Source: Microvirga splendida
Lineage (GTDB): Bacteria > Pseudomonadota > Alphaproteobacteria > Rhizobiales > Beijerinckiaceae
DNA: 64,000 nucleotides
Assembly (NCBI RefSeq): GCF_016427565.1
Contig: NZ_JAELXT010000010.1
Location: 87,668 to 151,667 of the forward strand
Direction: 5' to 3'
The translations under genes were made by a program, and so were the position numbers. Below, piece by piece: positions 62,507 through 64,000 of the stretch. The notes under the pieces were generated by a model. The model made no database searches and had not been told where the DNA came from. It saw only the letters and a list, made by a program, of their open reading frames with translations. Position 1 is the first letter of the stretch. Each line of letters opens with the position of its first letter.

Positions 62507-63580
62507 TCAAGCTTCCTGTCTTTGCGTCTGAGCTTCGTAGTGGTGGTTCGCTTGAGACATGACGAGTTGGTAGACGCCTAACAGACGGGACGTTGTGGTT
62601 GCCTCTGACATTATCTTGGCTCGCTCAGCTCCATTCGAGCGCACTTCCATACAAAGAACGTCAACAAGAGCGCTTCCGATTGCAGCAACTTCGGCAGGTA
62701 CAATTCGCGAAGGAGACACCCCATCCAATAGCATCCTCACATCGCCAACATCTACTGAGATGACTGGAAGTTCGCATGCCATTGCCTCTTTAACTACGGT
62801 GGGAGATCCCTCCCAATCGCTCGTAAGCAGGAGACAGTCACATGCATTCATGATGAGTGGAATCCTCTCTGGGTCCACTTTACTGACGGCAACCAATTCA
62901 ACGTCGCTGATTTCTCGCCGTACATAATCGACAGCACTTTCAGCTAAGGACAAGCGCTTGCCCGAAGGGCGGCCGCTCAAATTGAAGAATATGAACTTCT
63001 TTGTCTTACTCCATCCTAGCTTACTGCGTGCCTCATCACGTGAGATGGGATAGAAGGATGATAAGTTGACGCCGTCGAAAATGATCGACGACGGTCGGAC
63101 CGGCAGCCAGATCCTGCTTCTGATCTCTTCGCTGACACAGATGATGTGCTGTGCGCGCACAGCCGCTATTTGTGAAAAGAGGCGTGCAAATAGACTCCGA
63201 ATATAGCTGGTGTCGCTGGTGGGGTTGATATCGCTCCCGCGAAAGCTGACGACAAGCGGGCAAGTTGTCGTGGCTGCAGCAAATAAGGCCGTTACTGTGC
63301 CGTAATGAGCATGCACAATGTCAGGTTCAAATTCGCGAACGGCGCTGCGAAAGCGTCTAGATTCTCGGGCTAGGGTGCGCAACGAAGTGCGAGAAGATAG
63401 GAAGAAAATGCGGACCTCAACTCCGCTCTGCGCAATAGCCGCCATTTGTCGTCGCGCGAAGACCATACTACTCGGATCGTCGGCCTCACCCGGAATTATT
63501 GCGAGGACCCTCATCTTCGGGAGTGTCTGGGTTGCACCAGGTGCGTGAACATTCAATCTTGCTTTGCTGTATGGTGACAT
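62507..63580 (-). CDS. GT4 family glycosyltransferase
   Basis: 357 residues using an ATG at 63580; a TTG at 63652 would add 24 codons and the ATG at 63514 also fits the fold start (MRVLAIIPGEADDPSS). The acceptor half has MVFARRQMAAIAQSGVEVRIFFLS and VSFRGSDINPTSD; the donor half has FIFFNLSGRPSGKRLSL and SDWEGSPTVVKEAMACELPVIS, the GT4 EX7E motif. It probably adds a sugar to the polymer of this cluster. AT-rich codon use as in its neighbours. Convergent with the amidotransferase gene, 69 bases between the stops. Confidence 0.85.
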   Translation of the reverse strand: MSPYSKARLNVHAPGATQTLPKMRVLAIIPGEADDPSSMVFARRQMAAIAQSGVEVRIFFLSSRTSLRTLARESRRFRSAVREFEPDIVHAHYGTVTALFAAATTTCPLVVSFRGSDINPTSDTSYIRSLFARLFSQIAAVRAQHIICVSEEIRSRIWLPVRPSSIIFDGVNLSSFYPISRDEARSKLGWSKTKKFIFFNLSGRPSGKRLSLAESAVDYVRREISDVELVAVSKVDPERIPLIMNACDCLLLTSDWEGSPTVVKEAMACELPVISVDVGDVRMLLDGVSPSRIVPAEVAAIGSALVDVLCMEVRSNGAERAKIMSEATTTSRLLGVYQLVMSQANHHYEAQTQRQEA

Positions 63581-63652
63581 AGCTTCTTGCCATATACTAT
63601 CTTGTTCTAGCGGTAGTTCTTGGCGATATGCCTTTAAAAAGTCTTTTCTCAA

Positions 63653-64000
63653 ATTCTGGTGAAATAGGCCCAGTTAATCAATTATCATTAATTATGCGTA
63701 GAGTGATAATCTCGGCTTTCTGGATCATTGCTCTATTTCGGGCTAATTCATTTTATTCGCATTCATGCTTTTGAGAAGTCTTCATTGGTAGCATTGCTGG
63801 TTTTGATAGAGTTTGAGACTGTAAGGTCGGTTGAGCCCTTCTTCGCCAAGCTCAAGACGCTTCTGCACGAAGCGAGCGCACTCTAGAGAGAGGCCTTAAA
63901 ACTCCACTATCGTGTTAGTGGCAGAACTGTACCCGCGGTATCGGAGTGCGCCTGAGTTCCGTAGGTGAGGTCAATGTCTTTGTACTGGACGGCGATGGTC
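63653..64000. other. AT-rich non-coding right edge with transposase scrap
   Basis: About 350 bases with no intact gene. The first half is strikingly A/T-rich (63653-63830); the second half contains a possible IS630 remnant. It may continue into another mobile element or island gene beyond the window. Confidence 0.5.
63830..63886 (+). mobile_element. Possible relic of an IS630-family transposase 3' end
   Basis: The bases read VEPFFAKLKTLLHEASAL before a TAG, resembling the C-terminal NPIEQVFAKLKxLLRKAA motif of IS630-type (DDE, tail) transposases. Only about 18 residues are recognisable. No terminal repeat or full gene was found, so this is a fragment at best. Confidence 0.4.

Overview
The window looks like chromosome of a GC-rich alphaproteobacterium of the order Hyphomicrobiales, probably a Methylobacteriaceae/Microvirga-like organism. 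This is inferred from the recG / sdhE / mfd block, an IalB-type secreted protein, a SUV3-type helicase, a DUF1127 protein and an OpgGH system; no rRNA or tRNA gene is present to confirm it. Most of the window (1 to about 54,270) is dense, GC-rich coding DNA with short gaps and many 1-4 base gene overlaps.

Layout. 1-2,015: end of a hydroxyproline epimerase and a DadA-like flavoprotein (hydroxyproline/D-amino acid catabolism). 2,016-6,015: an SDR enzyme, a spore-photoproduct-lyase-like radical SAM gene broken by a one-base frameshift, a small membrane protein behind a perfect FNR/FixK-type box, and a DUF2243 membrane protein. 6,166-11,553: an S9 peptidase, a SUV3-like helicase and an ankyrin protein. 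11,566-16,404 (minus strand): a compact type III polyketide synthase operon with two methyltransferases, a flavoprotein and probably an EamA exporter. 17,114-22,489: purT, a PGM1-like ATP-grasp peptide ligase and a large RTX/SdrD-B secreted protein. 23,514-30,191: a Na/Pi cotransporter, a LysR regulator and the OpgG-OpgH glucan pair. 30,376-41,573: housekeeping genes glmU, glmS, recG, sdhE and mfd, plus a beta-lactamase-fold hydrolase containing a perfect 15-bp tandem repeat. 41,694-47,289: a YejA-like binding protein, IalB, HspQ, an AEC transporter and a UbiH-like hydroxylase. 47,490-52,203: a four-gene BMP-type (nucleoside-like) ABC importer. 52,300-54,266: pncA and rimO.

From about 54,270 to the right edge the character changes. 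The DNA is visibly more AT-rich, spacers are longer, and the genes are all of the surface-polysaccharide kind: a CelD/FemAB-like acyltransferase, a polysaccharide deacetylase, a D-glucuronyl C5-epimerase-like protein, two GT4 glycosyltransferases and an AsnB-type amidotransferase. A decayed IS3-family transposase lies at the left edge of this block and a possible IS630-family scrap at the right. I read it as a horizontally acquired exopolysaccharide island, and it is, with the type III PKS operon, the most interesting part of the window.

Regulatory features that can be supported: rho-independent terminators after ialB, after the BMP gene and after the 16,488-16,799 gene; a 15-bp perfect hairpin after the RTX gene; the FNR/FixK-like box at 4,088; a LysR-type palindrome at 25,472; and a hairpin between glmU and glmS. 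No CRISPR array, tRNA, rRNA or intact insertion sequence was seen.
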